NCBI GenBank assembly: GCA_031262985.1
Contig: JAISGQ010000010.1
Span: 1-43,777, forward strand
Direction: 5' to 3'
Origin: Oscillospiraceae bacterium
GTDB lineage: Bacteria; Bacillota; Clostridia; Oscillospirales; Acutalibacteraceae
Length of the DNA stretch: 43,777 bases
In this document: piece after piece, positions 18,138 through 26,262 of the stretch
Layout: each line of letters begins with the position of its first letter
Position numbering within the stretch: position 1 is the stretch's first letter
The notes under the pieces: model-generated
Told to the model about the DNA's origin: nothing
Seen by the model: the letters and a program-made list of their open reading frames with translations, nothing else
The model's database searches: none
Program-made: the position numbers and the translations under genes

Positions 18138-18833
18138 TTATTGTTGCCCTATGCCTATTATATCAAACAGTTCGGAGAACTGCATAATTTCGTAGTCGGG
18201 AATGATTTTCGTGTTGTTGAGCCATGCGTTGGGATTATACCAGCAGGTGCTGATTTCGGCGTTCTTTCCGCCTACAATATCTCCCGCGAGGGAGTCGCCA
18301 ACAATGAGTACCTTTGATTTATCGGTAATCCTTGCATTTTTAAATACATAGTCGAAGAATCGCTTATCAGGCTTGCTGTAGCCTACATCCTCTGAAATAA
18401 ATCTTTTCTTAAAATACTTCTCTATGCCCGATTTGCGTACTCTCATATTCTGCGCCTTCTTTGTTCCGTTGGTAACAATATAGAGAGTGCAGCAGGGGCG
18501 GAGCTTTTCGAGTATTTCGATTGCTCCCTCCATCAAATGAGCCTGCTTGCTCAGGTTGTGGAGATAAAGCTTGTTGGTTTTCTCGGGGTTGAGTATGCAG
18601 CCTATCTCCTCAGACAGCCGCTCAAAGCGGAGGGTCTGGAGGGAGAGGCGGTCTATCTCCCCGCGTTCGAGAGCGTTCCACAGCTCGCCGTTAATGGCGG
18701 AGTACCGCTCCGTCACGCTCTCGGGACATGGGACAGACAGGTGATTGAAGGTTTCGGTAAGCGCGTACTTCTCGGCTTTGTTAAAGTCGAGAAGTGTGTT
18801 ATCGGCATCAAACAGAACAATTTCATATCGCAT
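18138..18833 (-). CDS. HAD-superfamily hydrolase, YjjG/YfnB-like
   Basis: This 231-aa class IA HAD phosphatase has catalytic DADNTLLDF (nucleophile Asp 9, acid/base Asp 11), motif II IVTNGT, the lysine region SKPDKRFFD and motif IV GDSLAGDI. The N-terminal DADNTLLDFNKAE form is typical of YjjG-type nucleoside 5'-monophosphatases, so a house-cleaning nucleotidase is the likeliest role; this is family inference. The start is the ATG at 18833 with GGAGG 7 nt upstream. A possible upstream in-frame extension of 64 residues is not supported and would overlap the ylbF-like gene. The 152-nt gap before it holds only a weak GAGGAGT/ACTCCTC stem. Confidence 0.9.
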   Translation of the reverse strand: MRYEIVLFDADNTLLDFNKAEKYALTETFNHLSVPCPESVTERYSAINGELWNALERGEIDRLSLQTLRFERLSEEIGCILNPEKTNKLYLHNLSKQAHLMEGAIEILEKLRPCCTLYIVTNGTKKAQNMRVRKSGIEKYFKKRFISEDVGYSKPDKRFFDYVFKNARITDKSKVLIVGDSLAGDIVGGKNAEISTCWYNPNAWLNNTKIIPDYEIMQFSELFDIIGIGQQ

Positions 18834-18985
18834 ATCAAAACCTCCTCCCATTTTTCTTCTGTAGTTAGTGCAGTGGTATTTGTGCGGTGTTGCCCTGTAG
18901 GAGGGGCGGTTTCCTGCGTCAGATTTACCCTCCTGCCGCCAGTCTAAGCCGGAGCAAGAGGAGTAAGAGTAACTCCTCCCTGCTG

Positions 18986-19396
18986 CTAATGACAGCCTGA
19001 GCAGGAGGAACAGCTTCCTCCGCATGAGGAGTGGTCGTGAGGCTGGAACGAGTCCATGTCCTCGCCGTTAGCTCCCGCCATGAGGAACTGATTGATTTTT
19101 TCGATTACTCCCTCAAGCTCGGTTCTCGCGTCGTTGTAGGCTACCATCTTCTCGCTCTTTGTAATCTCCTCGTAGAGCTTGTTGATGTCCGCGCTGATTT
19201 CCTTAACCTTGTCCGACTCCTCGCCCTCGTTCTTCGCCGCTTCGTTAAGCTGCATTCTCATGAGGTTGAACTTCTGAATCTGCTCTTGGAGCTTCTCGTC
19301 CGCGTCGTTGCTCTCCGCAGCTAAATTGAGCGCGATATACGCCGGTTCTCTCTGTATTGCCTTTCCAAGCTCACGGGCTAATTCCATTAATTCCAT
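18986..19396 (-). CDS. YlbF/YmcA family protein with Cys-rich tail
   Basis: This 136-aa protein is helical and matches the YlbF/YmcA (RicF/RicA) family, whose B. subtilis members form a complex with YaaT (RicT) that carries Fe-S clusters and influences RNase Y processing. The first 110 residues are a coiled helical domain. The C-terminus ends in a compact cysteine cluster CGGSCSSCSGCH preceded by HDHSS. That tail could bind a metal or Fe-S cluster, which is inference. It sits between miaB and mutS, as ymcA does in Bacillus. The ATG has AAGGAGA 6 nt upstream. Confidence 0.85.
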   Translation of the reverse strand: MELMELARELGKAIQREPAYIALNLAAESNDADEKLQEQIQKFNLMRMQLNEAAKNEGEESDKVKEISADINKLYEEITKSEKMVAYNDARTELEGVIEKINQFLMAGANGEDMDSFQPHDHSSCGGSCSSCSGCH

Positions 19397-19495
19397 TGTT
19401 TTTCTCCTTAGTTTTGTATTTATTTAATAAATGATAGCTGTCAAAGACTGCTTTCATAAATTTTTCTGTAACTGTAACTGCAACTGCGAAAATGC

Positions 19496-20923
19496 CTACA
19501 TATCGGCTATTTTTCCTCTCAAAATCCAGTTGAGAGCCTCTGTAATTTCAGCATATATAAAGCTCCCTACAAGCGAAAGGTCGCCCTTTACCTCCACAAT
19601 GAGGTTGTTTGACGTCCTGCACGACAGGTCGCCCGATTTGGTTTCTCCCTCGACTAACACCCTTACAACCTGTCCGACCATGAGAGCGGTGCGTTCGGCG
19701 GCTATCTCCTCCTGCACTGAGAGCAGTTCACGAAGCCACGCCGATTTTTCCTCATAGGGAATGGGGTCGTCCATTTTTGCGGCGGCAGTCCCCTCCCGCG
19801 CGGAGTAGATGAAGGTGTAGAGCGAGGTGAACTTCACGCGCCTTATGACGTCGAGAGTTTCCGAGAACTCCTCGTAGGTCTCCCCCGGGAAACCGACAAT
19901 TACGTCACTCGTGATGGAGAGGTCGGGAATCGCACGCCGCGCCGCCTCCACAATTTCGATATACCGCTCGATTGTGTACTTGCGGTTCATCTCGCGAAGG
20001 ATGCGGTTGCTCCCCGCCTGAAACGGGAGGTGCAGATGATGCGCCGTGTGTTTGCACTGCGCGATGGTGTCAATCAGCTCCTCGGTGCAATCCTTCGGGT
20101 GGCTGGTCATGAATCTTATAAGGAAGTCGCCCTCTATCTCGTCCATTTTCCTGATAAGCTCGGAAAAATTAAGCTCCCCCTCGCAGTTCGCGCCGTAGCT
20201 GTTGACGTTCTGCCCTAAGAGTGTAATCTCCTTATAGCCCGCTTTGATGATGTTCTCCGCTTCCTTAATGAGCACGGAGGAACGGCGGCTTCTCTCTCTG
20301 CCGCGCACATACGGCACTACGCAGTAGGAGCAGAAGTTGTTGCAGCCGTACATGATGGGAAGCCACGCCTTTACAGTGCCGTCACGGCGCAGAGGGAGGT
20401 TTTCGGCTATAGTGCCGTCACTCCCGCTTATTTCAAACACCCTTTGTCCGCCTGTGAGAGTTTCAAAAAGGAGCTTTGGGAAGTGCTTTATCACGTGAGT
20501 GCCGAACACCAAGTCCACGTGAGGATAACTCCTCCTGATTTTTTCGGCTATATGCTCCTGCTGAACCATGCAGCCGCACAGCGCAATTACAGTATTGGGG
20601 TTTTTCCGCTTAATATGCTTTAACGCGCCGACATTTCCGAAAACTCTGTCCTCGGCGTGTTCCCTCACCGCGCAGGTGTTAAAGAGGATGAAGTCCGCCT
20701 TTTGCATATCGTCTGTGAATCTAAAGCCCATCTCCGACAGCATACCGTTGATTATTTCGCCGTCCGCGACATTGCCCTGACAGCCGTAGGTGTGAGTGTA
20801 CGCCAAAGGAGGAGACGACATACTTCTCGCCTCCATAATTGAAGTTACCATCTCCGTATAGTTTACATATTCTTTCTCTTCATTCACCACTTCGATAACT
20901 CCTGATTCGGGTATATTTTGCAT
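19496..20923 (-). CDS. miaB: tRNA-2-methylthio-N6-dimethylallyladenosine synthase
   Basis: MiaB is a radical-SAM enzyme that adds a methylthio group to the i6A37 made by MiaA. The N-terminal cluster domain shows cysteines in TYGCQGN, CAVREHAEDR and CGCMVQQ. The radical-SAM motif is CNNFCSYCVVPYVRGRERSR. A TRAM domain closes the 475-aa protein. Two starts are possible. The ATG at 20923 lies only 13 nt from a TATAAT box and lacks a ribosome site, so it would be nearly leaderless. An ATG at 20821 (441 aa) has a perfect GGAGG 8 nt upstream. I keep the longer form because the family usually has an N-terminal extension before the first cysteine. Confidence 0.93.
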   Translation of the reverse strand: MQNIPESGVIEVVNEEKEYVNYTEMVTSIMEARSMSSPPLAYTHTYGCQGNVADGEIINGMLSEMGFRFTDDMQKADFILFNTCAVREHAEDRVFGNVGALKHIKRKNPNTVIALCGCMVQQEHIAEKIRRSYPHVDLVFGTHVIKHFPKLLFETLTGGQRVFEISGSDGTIAENLPLRRDGTVKAWLPIMYGCNNFCSYCVVPYVRGRERSRRSSVLIKEAENIIKAGYKEITLLGQNVNSYGANCEGELNFSELIRKMDEIEGDFLIRFMTSHPKDCTEELIDTIAQCKHTAHHLHLPFQAGSNRILREMNRKYTIERYIEIVEAARRAIPDLSITSDVIVGFPGETYEEFSETLDVIRRVKFTSLYTFIYSAREGTAAAKMDDPIPYEEKSAWLRELLSVQEEIAAERTALMVGQVVRVLVEGETKSGDLSCRTSNNLIVEVKGDLSLVGSFIYAEITEALNWILRGKIADM

Positions 20924-20936
20924 TTACGCTTTTTAC

Positions 20937-20965
20937 ATTATACGGTATTATGAGGATAAAATCAA
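20937..20965 (-). promoter_or_regulatory. Sigma-A promoter for miaB and the cluster behind it
   Basis: On the minus strand TTGATT is separated by exactly 17 nt from TATAAT. The -10 box ends 13 nt before the first miaB ATG, predicting a start of transcription only about 6-8 nt upstream of it. It probably feeds the whole miaB-mutS-mutL-miaA run. Confidence 0.6.
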
Positions 20966-21015
20966 GGGTGAGATAGGCAATATTTGGTAGTGGTTATCCT
21001 CAAAGCAACTCGCAA

Positions 21016-21075
21016 TAAATGTATTGCTATTCTCCGAAACTTAATCTATAATGGATTTAGTTGGCAATACATTTA
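21016..21075 (+). promoter_or_regulatory. Promoter of the DUF975 gene wrapped in a 12-bp inverted repeat
   Basis: The core promoter is TTGCTA (21024-21029), 17 nt, TATAAT (21047-21052). It lies between perfect 12-bp arms TAAATGTATTGC (21016-21027) and GCAATACATTTA (21064-21075). One arm overlaps the -35 box and the other the start of the transcript, the layout of a paired operator. Confidence 0.6.
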
Positions 21076-21102
21076 AACTGATAGCTGAAAGGGGAATGTA
21101 AA

Positions 21103-22104
21103 ATGGGATTTATACGTTCGCAGTTCAAAAGGGACGCAAGGGGAGCTTTGCGTAAATACTACGGGCTTGCGTTGCTTGTCTGTCTTTTCGCCTGTTTGAT
21201 TGAGTGGCAAATCGGCGATATTGTTCACTCTCCGATAATAAATATGGATTCGCTTGCAAATTCGTGTTTAAACTTCGTGAGAAATATCATCGGGCGGTTG
21301 ATAGACGGTGAGTTTTACACACCTGTACACACGCAGTTATGGATAGAACAAAACCAAATAACATTCGACGTGACCCAAAGTCGGGAGTTGGTGATTTTGT
21401 CTGCCATTATTCTTTTACTTATTATATATTCAATATATGTGAAAGGACCATTCTTAGTGGGAATTAACAGATTTTTCCTCCTCGGCAGGGCGACGACCGA
21501 GGAAGAAACACCTGTATCCAATGAGGAAAAAGCCCTTGACTTGAGCAAAAGTGAGGATGCTGAATCTAACAAGGCGAAAAGACCTAAATTAAGAGAATTG
21601 TTCTTCGCCTTCAAGAACAATTACAGACATTGCGGTGTTACAATGTTCCTCTCGCAGTTCTATGTGGTGTTGTGGATGTTGCTTTTTTTGGTTCCGGAGA
21701 TAATTTTGTTTGTTGTGAGTCATTATATATCCTTCTCGTTCTTGGTGCTTTTGATAATAATTCTGCTGCTTTCAATCGGCTCGGTTATTATCGGAACAAT
21801 TAAGGAGCTTGAGTACTCAATGATACCCTTCCTCCTTGCTGAAAACCCCAAACTCGAGCGGCAGGCGGCATTTAGAATGAGCAAAGCTATGACAATGGAC
21901 TTCAAGCGAAATATGTTCCTGCTCCGTTTATCCTTTATCCCTTGGAGAATAGTTGCATTAATCCCGTCCGCACTTACTTTCGGAGCTTCCCGACTGCTCC
22001 TCTCGCCTTATATCTACGCGACAAAGGCGGAGATGTATGTGTATCTCAAGGAACACGCAATCGCCTACAGAGGGATTGATAAAAGGGAATTTATTGACGA
22101 GTAG
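21103..22104 (+). CDS. DUF975 integral membrane protein
   Basis: This 333-aa membrane protein has about five hydrophobic segments. They include around residues 20-40, 95-120, a pair at 185-235, and one near 280-305. The motif region EYSMIPFLLAENP followed by AFRMSKAMTM, and the ending YIYATKAEMYVYL, match the DUF975 family of Firmicutes, whose function is unknown. A hydrophilic Glu/Lys/Ser-rich loop (about 133-165) lies between the second and third segments. ATG has AAGGGG 8 nt upstream. It is the first gene of a two-gene plus-strand unit with the VOC gene, 16 nt apart, behind an operator-like promoter. Confidence 0.8.
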   Translation: MGFIRSQFKRDARGALRKYYGLALLVCLFACLIEWQIGDIVHSPIINMDSLANSCLNFVRNIIGRLIDGEFYTPVHTQLWIEQNQITFDVTQSRELVILSAIILLLIIYSIYVKGPFLVGINRFFLLGRATTEEETPVSNEEKALDLSKSEDAESNKAKRPKLRELFFAFKNNYRHCGVTMFLSQFYVVLWMLLFLVPEIILFVVSHYISFSFLVLLIIILLLSIGSVIIGTIKELEYSMIPFLLAENPKLERQAAFRMSKAMTMDFKRNMFLLRLSFIPWRIVALIPSALTFGASRLLLSPYIYATKAEMYVYLKEHAIAYRGIDKREFIDE

Positions 22105-22120
22105 CGAAGGGAGTATATAT

Positions 22121-22501
22121 ATGAAAATCGAACACATCGCAGTATGGGTAAAGGATTTGGACGCTTCATCCGATTTCTATGAGCGTTTTTTGGGAGGAAA
22201 GGGCGGTTCTCTCTACAGCAATCCGAAAAAGGCTTTTGCAAGCAGATTCATCTCCTTCGATTCGGGGGCGAGAATTGAGCTTATGACGCGCACCGACAAA
22301 ACTGAAACTCCCCCTCAAAACTCCCTCGGATACGCGCATATAGCGTTCTCCGTGGGCAGTGCCCGGGAGGTTGACCGAATTACAGCTTATATGAAAGAAC
22401 ACGGTGTTTTTGTGGAAAGTCAGCCGCGATACACGGGAGACGGCTACTACGAGAGCGTGGTGTCAGACCCCGACGGCAATCAGGTGGAAATTACAGAATA
22501 A
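22121..22501 (+). CDS. VOC (glyoxalase/bleomycin-resistance) family protein
   Basis: This 126-aa single-module VOC protein has the beta-alpha-beta-beta-beta repeat twice. The expected metal ligands are visible: His 5 (KIEHIAV), Glu 53 (RIELM), His 73 (YAHIAF) and Glu 123 (NQVEITE). This four-ligand set fits a glyoxalase I-like or lactoylglutathione lyase-like enzyme; the real substrate is unknown. The start at 22121 has GAAGGGAG upstream. A longer reading frame that begins inside the DUF975 gene is rejected. A strong terminator follows directly. Confidence 0.88.
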   Translation: MKIEHIAVWVKDLDASSDFYERFLGGKGGSLYSNPKKAFASRFISFDSGARIELMTRTDKTETPPQNSLGYAHIAFSVGSAREVDRITAYMKEHGVFVESQPRYTGDGYYESVVSDPDGNQVEITE

Positions 22502-22507
22502 AAGCGT

Positions 22508-22546
22508 AAAGGGTTGGGGGCAAATTTCATTTGCCCCCAACCCTTT
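22508..22546. terminator. Strong bidirectional terminator
   Basis: A perfect 18-bp stem (AAAGGGTTGGGGGCAAAT and complement) with a 3-nt loop lies between the convergent VOC and histidine kinase genes. T-rich flanks are moderate on both sides. It serves both transcripts. Confidence 0.9.
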
Positions 22547-22549
22547 GCT

Positions 22550-24097
22550 TTATATCACTTTAAGCTCAAAGTAAAATGTAGTTCCCTCCGATTTTGCGCT
22601 TGTCACTCCGTACCTTGCTCCGTGGAGTTCAAGTATTCCCTTCACAATCGAAAGCCCTATCCCCGAACCGACACGGGCGCGTTTATGCTCCTTGTCCACC
22701 TTGTAGTACCTGTCCCAGATTAAGGGGAGTTGCTCCTCCTCTATCCCCTCGCCTGTGTCGGACACCTCGATTCGGACAACGCCTCCCGCCGCAATCTGCC
22801 GCACTGTCACGGTTTTGTCGCTCCCCGTGTAGTTTAGCGCGTTGTTGATGAGGTTGTATATCACCTGCGATATTCTCATCTCGTCCGCTGTGACATACAC
22901 CTCACAATCAGGCTCAAACAGGATTTTGAAGCCCTGCTGCTGTGTGAACTTCGAGTACCGCTCTATTATCGACCTAATGGCGGAGGTGAGGCTGAACTGC
23001 TCCCTCTCAAGCTTCCATACTCCCGCCTGAAGCTTTGATATGTCGAGCATATCATTGACAAGCTCGGTGAGGTGACGCGCCTCGTCGATGATGACCTGCA
23101 CATTTTCGGGGGAGTTCTCTCCCGGAATATCGCGCATCATCTCCCCGTAGCTTGAAATGAGCGTGAGGGGAGTTCTGATGTCGTGGGACATATTGGCTAT
23201 AAGCTCACTCCTGAGCCTATCCACCTTTGAAAGCTCCGCGGCGGCGTAGGAGAGAGTTTCGCTCAGCTCGCGAATCTCCTTAAATCCTTCTGCGGAAAAG
23301 TTCGCCGAGTAGTCGCCCGTAGCTAAGATTTTCGCGCTTTCGTTAATCCCCTCAATCGGCTTTGAGACGCGGCGGGAGAACACAAAGGCGAACAGAAGCG
23401 CGGCGGCAAACATTATCCCGCTGACAAATATGAGCTGAATTTTGAGCGTATCGACAGTGGAGGTGACGGGCAAAATCATGGAGTCCACCATAATGAGAAT
23501 TTCGTTTCCCGACTTTGTTTTAACCAAGGAGGAGTATATCATACTCTCGTTGGCGTGTTCTTCCTCCTGCCTGCCTCCCTGCGCGTTGCCGCTTCCCCCG
23601 TAGCTGTCCGCTGTCAGCCGCTCGCTGTAGTAACGCACGTACTCGCCCTTCTCCTTCGCCATGCTGTATATCTCGAAAATCTCGGCTGCGGTTAGGCGGG
23701 TCACGGCGGAGGAATTGTTTTCATACGCATAGCTTACATATGCTCCCGTGCCGACATTTATCACCTTCACGGCAATATCGCTATCCATCACGAGAGCGGT
23801 GAGTGTAGTCTCAAAATCCTCATCCTCTATGCTGTTTGATATGGTACGTGCGACATTTTTTATGCGGGAAAGCTTTATGGTCCTGTAAAATTGGTTGAGA
23901 AATGCGATTTGGAATATCCACAAAAGCGCAAGCATAATAGCCGAAAAGCCGAGGAAGTAGGCGGCAAGCTTTACTGCTATACCCGATTTTTTTTCGTAAA
24001 TATACCGCGCAAAAGGCAGCGATGCGGCCTTTTGCCTATATCGCACGAATATCCCTCTTATTCTTTCAACCCAATCGCGCAGTAAATCACGCATCAA
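22550..24097 (-). CDS. Sensor histidine kinase
   Basis: This 515-aa membrane kinase is the partner of the response regulator upstream. It has membrane segments at about 41-67 and 220-241 enclosing an extracytoplasmic sensor of about 150 residues. A HAMP linker (SRRVSKPIEGI) follows, then a HisKA domain with the phospho-acceptor His 305 in ANMSHDIRTPL. The ATPase domain shows N box NLINNALNY, G1 DTGEGI and G2 GSGIGLSIV. The sensor has a Gly/Gln/Glu-rich insert (about 166-183). The signal is unknown. It overlaps the regulator gene by 11 nt, so the pair is translated together. Confidence 0.95.
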   Translation of the reverse strand: MMRDLLRDWVERIRGIFVRYRQKAASLPFARYIYEKKSGIAVKLAAYFLGFSAIMLALLWIFQIAFLNQFYRTIKLSRIKNVARTISNSIEDEDFETTLTALVMDSDIAVKVINVGTGAYVSYAYENNSSAVTRLTAAEIFEIYSMAKEKGEYVRYYSERLTADSYGGSGNAQGGRQEEEHANESMIYSSLVKTKSGNEILIMVDSMILPVTSTVDTLKIQLIFVSGIMFAAALLFAFVFSRRVSKPIEGINESAKILATGDYSANFSAEGFKEIRELSETLSYAAAELSKVDRLRSELIANMSHDIRTPLTLISSYGEMMRDIPGENSPENVQVIIDEARHLTELVNDMLDISKLQAGVWKLEREQFSLTSAIRSIIERYSKFTQQQGFKILFEPDCEVYVTADEMRISQVIYNLINNALNYTGSDKTVTVRQIAAGGVVRIEVSDTGEGIEEEQLPLIWDRYYKVDKEHKRARVGSGIGLSIVKGILELHGARYGVTSAKSEGTTFYFELKVI

Positions 24098-24755
24098 AGC
24101 GATACCCCACCCCTCTGAGCGTTACGATAAATTTGCTGTATGACCTAAGGCTCTTTCGCAGCAGTTTTATGTGCGTATCGAGAGTGCGGTCGTCCCCGTA
24201 GAAGTCGTAGCCCCACACATCGGTGATAAGCTTCTCTCTTGAAAGAGCAATGTTTCGGTTTCTCACCATGTAGAAGAGCAGTTCGTACTCCTTCGGCGAC
24301 ATATCTATTCTCTCGCCGTCAATATGCACCATACGCCCCGTAAAATCCACCGTCAGCCCCTCAAAGCTGACCACCTCAGACGCGCCTGAGGGCGGAGCGG
24401 TGCGGCGGAGGATGGCTTCTACGCGGAGCATAAGCTCCTTCGGGGAGAACGGCTTTACCACGTAGTCGTCCGCACCCGACTCAAAGCCGTTGATGCGGTC
24501 GTACTCCTCGCCCCGTGCCGACAGGAGGATAGTGGGAGTGGAGGAGAATTTCCTTATCTCCCTGAGTGCGGAGAATCCGTCCAGCTCGGGCATCATTATA
24601 TCCATTATGATGATGTCGAATTGCTCCTTCCTGCAAATTTCTATCGCGGACATTCCGTTATCAGCCTCGGCAACGGAGTGTCCCTCAAATTTCGCGTACT
24701 TCCCCAGTACCTCTCGGATTTTAGCCTCGTCGTCCACAATCAGAATTTTACTCAT
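24087..24755 (-). CDS. OmpR/PhoB-family response regulator
   Basis: This 222-aa regulator has a receiver domain with acidic pair Asp 8/Asp 9, phosphoryl acceptor Asp 52 (MDIMMPELDG), Ser in LLSAR and Lys 101 (VVKPF). A winged-helix DNA-binding domain of the OmpR type follows, with KEYELLFYMVRN and TLRGVGYRF. The start at 24755 has AAGGAG about 10 nt upstream. An upstream in-frame extension of 38 residues is not supported. In the leader lies a small hairpin CAGGAG/CTCCTG (24786-24802). No clear promoter was recognised in the 209-nt gap to the next gene. Target genes are unknown; the DUF975-VOC pair converging on this system is a possible one. Confidence 0.95.
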   Translation of the reverse strand: MSKILIVDDEAKIREVLGKYAKFEGHSVAEADNGMSAIEICRKEQFDIIIMDIMMPELDGFSALREIRKFSSTPTILLSARGEEYDRINGFESGADDYVVKPFSPKELMLRVEAILRRTAPPSGASEVVSFEGLTVDFTGRMVHIDGERIDMSPKEYELLFYMVRNRNIALSREKLITDVWGYDFYGDDRTLDTHIKLLRKSLRSYSKFIVTLRGVGYRFDA

Positions 24756-24964
24756 AAAAGCGGCTCTCCTTAAATAAATTGTATGCAGGAGCAAAACTCC
24801 TGTTGTTACTCTTATTTTACAGGCTGAATGTGATGAATTTATGACTGCTGTGAAAATAAATGCCCACATTATATTTTCAAGGAGGTCAAATTCCTGTCAC
24901 ATTCGGCTGTTAGAATGAGTATATTGAAAGGGAGATATTTCCTACTACCGACTGCTAACCGCTA

Positions 24965-25606
24965 CTACTCCTGCTCACTGTTCTTTATCTTTTCGATAAT
25001 CCGTATGTACTCCTCTTTGGAAGCGGCGGTGTTTATCACCTTGAGCAGTGCGTTGGTACTCATCAGCTCCGGCAGGCGCAGTTCGCGAAGGAGTGCTTTT
25101 CTGAGAAGGGAGCTGTTTTCCCTCCCTATCAGTCCGTCGTCTATAAAATCGCTTTTAGCAATAAGCGCGTCTTTTTCGGGAGGTGCTTTTAACATATCGG
25201 AGTCACTGCTGTCGGCGCAACTGCCGATTACAGTGACTCCGGCGTTTTTTAGGGCGTCTAACAGAGTTTCGGTAGTCATCCCCTCAACGCCTATCTTCCC
25301 CTCCTTCGAGGGGGCGGCTTTCCGTCTCTCCTTCCCCGATATGTCGGGGATGTAGGCGTGCTTTATCCTATCGGGATTGATACTCCCCGTAAGGTAGTTT
25401 CGTATGACAAATCCGGCGGAGTCGCTGTCGGTGAGGACGAGCAGTCCCTTCTTTTCCGCGAGCATACGGAGCATTGCCATCTTCTCCTTATCCTTAAATA
25501 TGGAGAATCCGCCGGTTACGATTATTATTGTGTCGAGCAGTGATTCGAGGCGTATTTTGTCGTACTTGCCCTCGACTACAACTGCTTCTTCTATTTTTAT
25601 CCGCAT
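24965..25606 (-). CDS. TOPRIM/DUF4093 protein, RNase M5-like
   Basis: This 213-aa protein starts with a TOPRIM nucleic-acid-cleaving fold: VVVEGKYDKIRLE (catalytic Glu) and, near residue 58, LTDSDSAGFVIR with the Asp-x-Asp pair. The C-terminal ELMSTNALLKVINTAASKEEY region matches DUF4093, the domain found with ribonuclease M5 (5S rRNA maturation). It could be RnmV or a relative. The usual neighbour rsmA is absent here, so I leave the gene unnamed. The start codon has no clear ribosome site. Hairpin-repeat copy B begins about 45 nt upstream. Confidence 0.8.
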   Translation of the reverse strand: MRIKIEEAVVVEGKYDKIRLESLLDTIIIVTGGFSIFKDKEKMAMLRMLAEKKGLLVLTDSDSAGFVIRNYLTGSINPDRIKHAYIPDISGKERRKAAPSKEGKIGVEGMTTETLLDALKNAGVTVIGSCADSSDSDMLKAPPEKDALIAKSDFIDDGLIGRENSSLLRKALLRELRLPELMSTNALLKVINTAASKEEYIRIIEKIKNSEQE

Positions 25607-25650
25607 TTGTTCACAAGCTTTCGGTTAGGGTTATGGCAACACATGGCTTC

Positions 25651-25874
25651 AATCTGTTGCCAAGGAGTTAGAATTTGGGTCAAGCCTTTGTAAAGGCTTG
25701 CAGGTTCTTAGGACAGCGTCCTAAGTCGCCCTCCGCAGAGGGCGAAACTCTTTTAGCGTCAGAAAAACGCAGGAAGGTAGGCGAAAATGTCCCTAAGGAC
25801 ATTTTTCCGTAGGAAACCCTCGTCGGGGGTTTCCTGTATAGGTCGCCTTGCGACCTATAGGGCATCCCCGTTAG
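25651..25874. repeat. Hairpin-train repeat, copy B (short form)
   Basis: Same edge (AATCTGTTGCCAAGG) and same hairpins as copy A, but without the AT-rich arm. The CAAGCCTTT stem is followed after GGTT by CTTAGGAC/GTCCTAAG. Base changes relative to copy A are paired: TCGCCCT/AGGGCGA for TCGCTCT/AGAGCGA, and GGAC/GTCC for GGGC/GCCC. Similarity to copy D continues past the last stem, through CATCCCCGTTAG and TTGCG.AGGTTACTGA, to about 25925. Confidence 0.9.
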
Positions 25875-25948
25875 GCAGATTGAGGGTTATCACATATTGC
25901 GAAGGTTACTGAAATTAGCGTGAGTAGCACTTGCTGCACATATCCTAT

Positions 25949-25971
25949 AAACGTGCGTTTACCGCACGTTT
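25949..25971. other. Hairpin between facing repeat copies B and C
   Basis: A 9-bp stem AAACGTGCG/CGCACGTTT with a 5-nt loop stands near the middle of the 170 bp separating the inverted copies B and C. There is no U run. I see no gene in 25607-26262; it holds copies B and C and this hairpin. Confidence 0.5.
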
Positions 25972-26042
25972 CTGAAAATCCGTTGCTGAGAACACATTGT
26001 TCAGGCTTACGAAATTAGCGGCAAGATCAGAGAAGCAATAAG

Positions 26043-26252
26043 TAGGTCGCAAGGCGACCTACACAGGGGAACCCCCGACGAGGGTTCCCCTACGGGAAAT
26101 GTCCAGCGGGACATTTCCCTACCCCTCCTGCGTTTTTCGAACGATAAAGGATTTCGCTCTCTGCGGAGAGCGACTTAGGACGCTGTCCTAAGAACCTGCA
26201 AGCCTTTGAAAAGGCTTGACCTAAACTTTTGCGTCTTTGGCAACAGATTTTA
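26043..26252. repeat. Hairpin-train repeat, copy C (short form, inverted)
   Basis: Inverted copy, facing copy B. It begins with the invariant TAGGTCGC/GCGACCTA stem and ends with GGCAACAGATTTTA, 10 nt from the holA stop codon. Its stems differ from the other copies by paired changes. The GTCC stem is lengthened to GGGAAATGTCC/GGACATTTCCC. The Pro-codon-like stem is AGGGGAACCC/GGGTTCCCCT, a 10-bp perfect version. Confidence 0.9.
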
Positions 26253-26262
26253 GTTTTGCAGT

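Noticed and set aside
18834-19025. 64-residue N-terminal extension of the YjjG-like HAD protein
   Set aside because: A GGAGG site at 7 nt marks the ATG at 18833, and the extension would overlap the ylbF-like gene.
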